From assembly GCA_017934845.1 (NCBI GenBank), contig JAGBIR010000120.1, forward strand, positions 1 to 14,045: a stretch of DNA of 14,045 nt. The letters run 5' to 3'. The stretch is from Alistipes sp. GTDB lineage: Bacteria; Bacteroidota; Bacteroidia; Bacteroidales; Rikenellaceae. A program made the translations under genes and the position numbers. The notes beneath the pieces are model-generated. The model did not search any database. It had not been told where the DNA came from and saw only the letters and a list, made by a program, of their open reading frames with translations. Of the stretch, positions 13,209 through 14,045 are shown piece by piece. How positions within the stretch are numbered: the first letter of the stretch is position 1; each line of letters starts with the position of its first letter.

Positions 13209-13583
13209 CTAAAGTTTTGTCATCCACAGACCGTGCAAATTACAATACTCATACACCGCCACAGGCTTCGCTCCGCAGGTGCAGATTACCGCCTCGGGCT
13301 TATCGCTCAAATTGATGCGGATGCCACCTCGCTCGGTCTCGACATAGATAAACGCGATGTGGTGCTCCTCGGTCATAGGGTGCGCCACGCTACCCACCTC
13401 GACCTTAATTGTGTGGTCGTCAATCCACGTTACAACAGGCACATGCTTCTCGGTTGAAGCATCTACGGTATTGGGAGTAAGCTCCTCCATCTGCTCGCCG
13501 CAGCACACAACCGCAACCTTTGAATCTACCAACTTCTCAATCACATTGCCACAATGGCGGCACTTATAAAACTTTGTTGCCAT
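13209..13583 (-). CDS. dfx: Desulfoferrodoxin (class I superoxide reductase)
   Basis: 124-residue iron protein that reduces superoxide to hydrogen peroxide without releasing oxygen, an oxygen-defence route of anaerobes. The N-terminal rubredoxin-like domain has all four cysteines for the FeCys4 centre (Cys8, Cys11, Cys27, Cys28). The catalytic domain has the complete Fe(His)4Cys set: His47 in EKHVPV, His68 in HPM, His74, Cys114 and His117 in YCNLHGLW. The conserved Glu45-Lys46 that lie near the open iron site are also present. Length equals that of the two-iron enzymes of Desulfovibrio. It begins 36 bases after the thioredoxin stop on the same strand with no hairpin or promoter box between, so the two are probably one transcript. 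Electron donors are normally rubredoxin-type proteins, none of which is coded in this window. Very secure identification. Confidence 0.96.
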   Translation of the reverse strand: MATKFYKCRHCGNVIEKLVDSKVAVVCCGEQMEELTPNTVDASTEKHVPVVTWIDDHTIKVEVGSVAHPMTEEHHIAFIYVETERGGIRINLSDKPEAVICTCGAKPVAVYEYCNLHGLWMTKL

Positions 13584-13619
13584 ATCCTATACAGTTTTAT
13601 CTGTTTAACAATCAATCTA

Positions 13620-13979
13620 TTATTTCTTTATCAACTCATCTAACAACTCGCGCAGCCTATCCTTTGCCATGACGCCCATCGCACGCTCGGGCGAACCCTT
13701 CATCGGCACGAAAATCAGCGTCGGCACGCTACGAATATCGAACATCTCTAACAGAGGCTCCTCTTTGTCGATATCGACTTTATAAATATCAACCTTGCCG
13801 GCATACTCCGCCGAAATCTCCTCCAACACGGGAGAGAGCGCTTTGCATGGGCCGCACCACGTCGCAAAGAAGTCTATAACGGCTGGCTTATCGCCTAAAA
13901 ATTTCCACTCGCCCGCCGTAGCCTCAAGGTCGGCCACGCGACGCTTAAAATCGTTTGTAGTTAAGTTTATTGTTGCCAT
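13620..13979 (-). CDS. Thioredoxin
   Basis: 119-residue thioredoxin fold protein that reduces disulfides in the cytoplasm using electrons from thioredoxin reductase. The active site is ATWCGPCKALSP, with Cys42 and Cys45. The conserved buried Asp lies in AVIDFFATW, and the cis-proline is Pro86 in RSVPTLIF. The N-terminus MATINLTTNDF has no signal sequence or membrane anchor, which separates it from the TlpA/ResA-type envelope thioredoxins. ATG 13977-13979 is chosen; the frame extends 19 codons upstream, but that stretch is a Lys/Arg-rich AT-rich leader and reaches into the promoter box. First gene of a two-gene unit with superoxide reductase, which suggests a shared role in oxidative stress. 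Several thioredoxins are usual in Bacteroidales, so I do not assign trxA with certainty. Confidence 0.95.
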   Translation of the reverse strand: MATINLTTNDFKRRVADLEATAGEWKFLGDKPAVIDFFATWCGPCKALSPVLEEISAEYAGKVDIYKVDIDKEEPLLEMFDIRSVPTLIFVPMKGSPERAMGVMAKDRLRELLDELIKK

Positions 13980-14017
13980 ATTCTTTAGTTTTTTATTGTT
14001 TCTTTTTCTCTTTAATG

Positions 14018-14025
14018 CAAAGATA
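14018..14025 (-). promoter_or_regulatory. -7 promoter box for the thioredoxin-superoxide reductase operon
   Basis: Reads TATCTTTG on the minus strand, an exact TAnnTTTG match, 38 bases before the thioredoxin ATG. Expected start is near 14012. The -33 position falls at the window edge, so it cannot be judged fully. Confidence 0.6.
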
Positions 14026-14045
14026 GGTACAACCAAACGATTTGC

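Noticed and set aside
13980..14036. Nineteen-codon N-terminal extension of thioredoxin
   Set aside because: It is a Lys/Arg-rich translation of an AT-rich leader that contains the promoter box; the thioredoxin fold starts normally at the chosen ATG.
1..14045. CRISPR arrays, insertion sequences, tRNA or rRNA genes
   Set aside because: No regularly spaced repeats, transposase-like proteins or recognisable RNA gene sequences were seen on either strand.

Overview
The window looks like ordinary chromosome from a Bacteroidales bacterium, most likely Rikenellaceae/Alistipes-like. This genus-level guess is inference from protein style, moderate GC and gene content. Supporting signs are: no Shine-Dalgarno sequences ahead of genes; repeated upstream TAnnTTTG boxes (the -7 element of the Bacteroidetes housekeeping sigma factor); a CBM9-like protein next to a GH3 lipoprotein; a LuxE-like acyl-protein synthetase; and an anaerobe's superoxide reductase. 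I see no insertion sequence, phage gene, tRNA, rRNA or CRISPR array.

Layout. 1-1403 (+): 3' part of thrS, then infC with a TTG start, closed by a long hairpin. 1426-3051 (+): two-gene unit of a LuxE-type acyl-protein synthetase/acyltransferase and a NeuA-type cytidylyltransferase. A bidirectional terminator follows. 3122-4727 (-): an unrecognised multi-pass membrane protein, then meso-diaminopimelate dehydrogenase (ddh), which has its own promoter box. 4929-7842 (+): a CBM9-like protein without signal peptide, then a GH3 beta-glycosidase lipoprotein. A bidirectional terminator follows. 7913-9079 (-): a DUF819-family membrane protein. 9381-13122 (+): compact three-gene operon of a BASS-family (SBF) sodium symporter, a PlsC/GPAT-like acyltransferase with C-terminal membrane segments, and an Omp85/BamA-like outer membrane barrel without POTRA domains. 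A bidirectional terminator follows. 13209-13979 (-): thioredoxin, then desulfoferrodoxin (superoxide reductase).

How the genes work together. thrS-infC is translation machinery. ddh supplies meso-DAP for peptidoglycan and lysine. CBM9-like plus GH3 suggests glycan breakdown at the cell envelope. Thioredoxin plus superoxide reductase is a compact oxygen-defence unit for an anaerobe. The least explained part is the symporter/acyltransferase/outer-membrane-barrel operon, which places an inner membrane anion importer, a membrane acyltransferase and an outer membrane barrel under one transcript. It is preceded by a leader holding a 42-codon reading frame whose stop overlaps the symporter start. 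The second unexplained unit is the LuxE-like/NeuA-like pair, which has no sialic acid or capsule genes beside it. All functional calls come from reading motifs; no searches were run.
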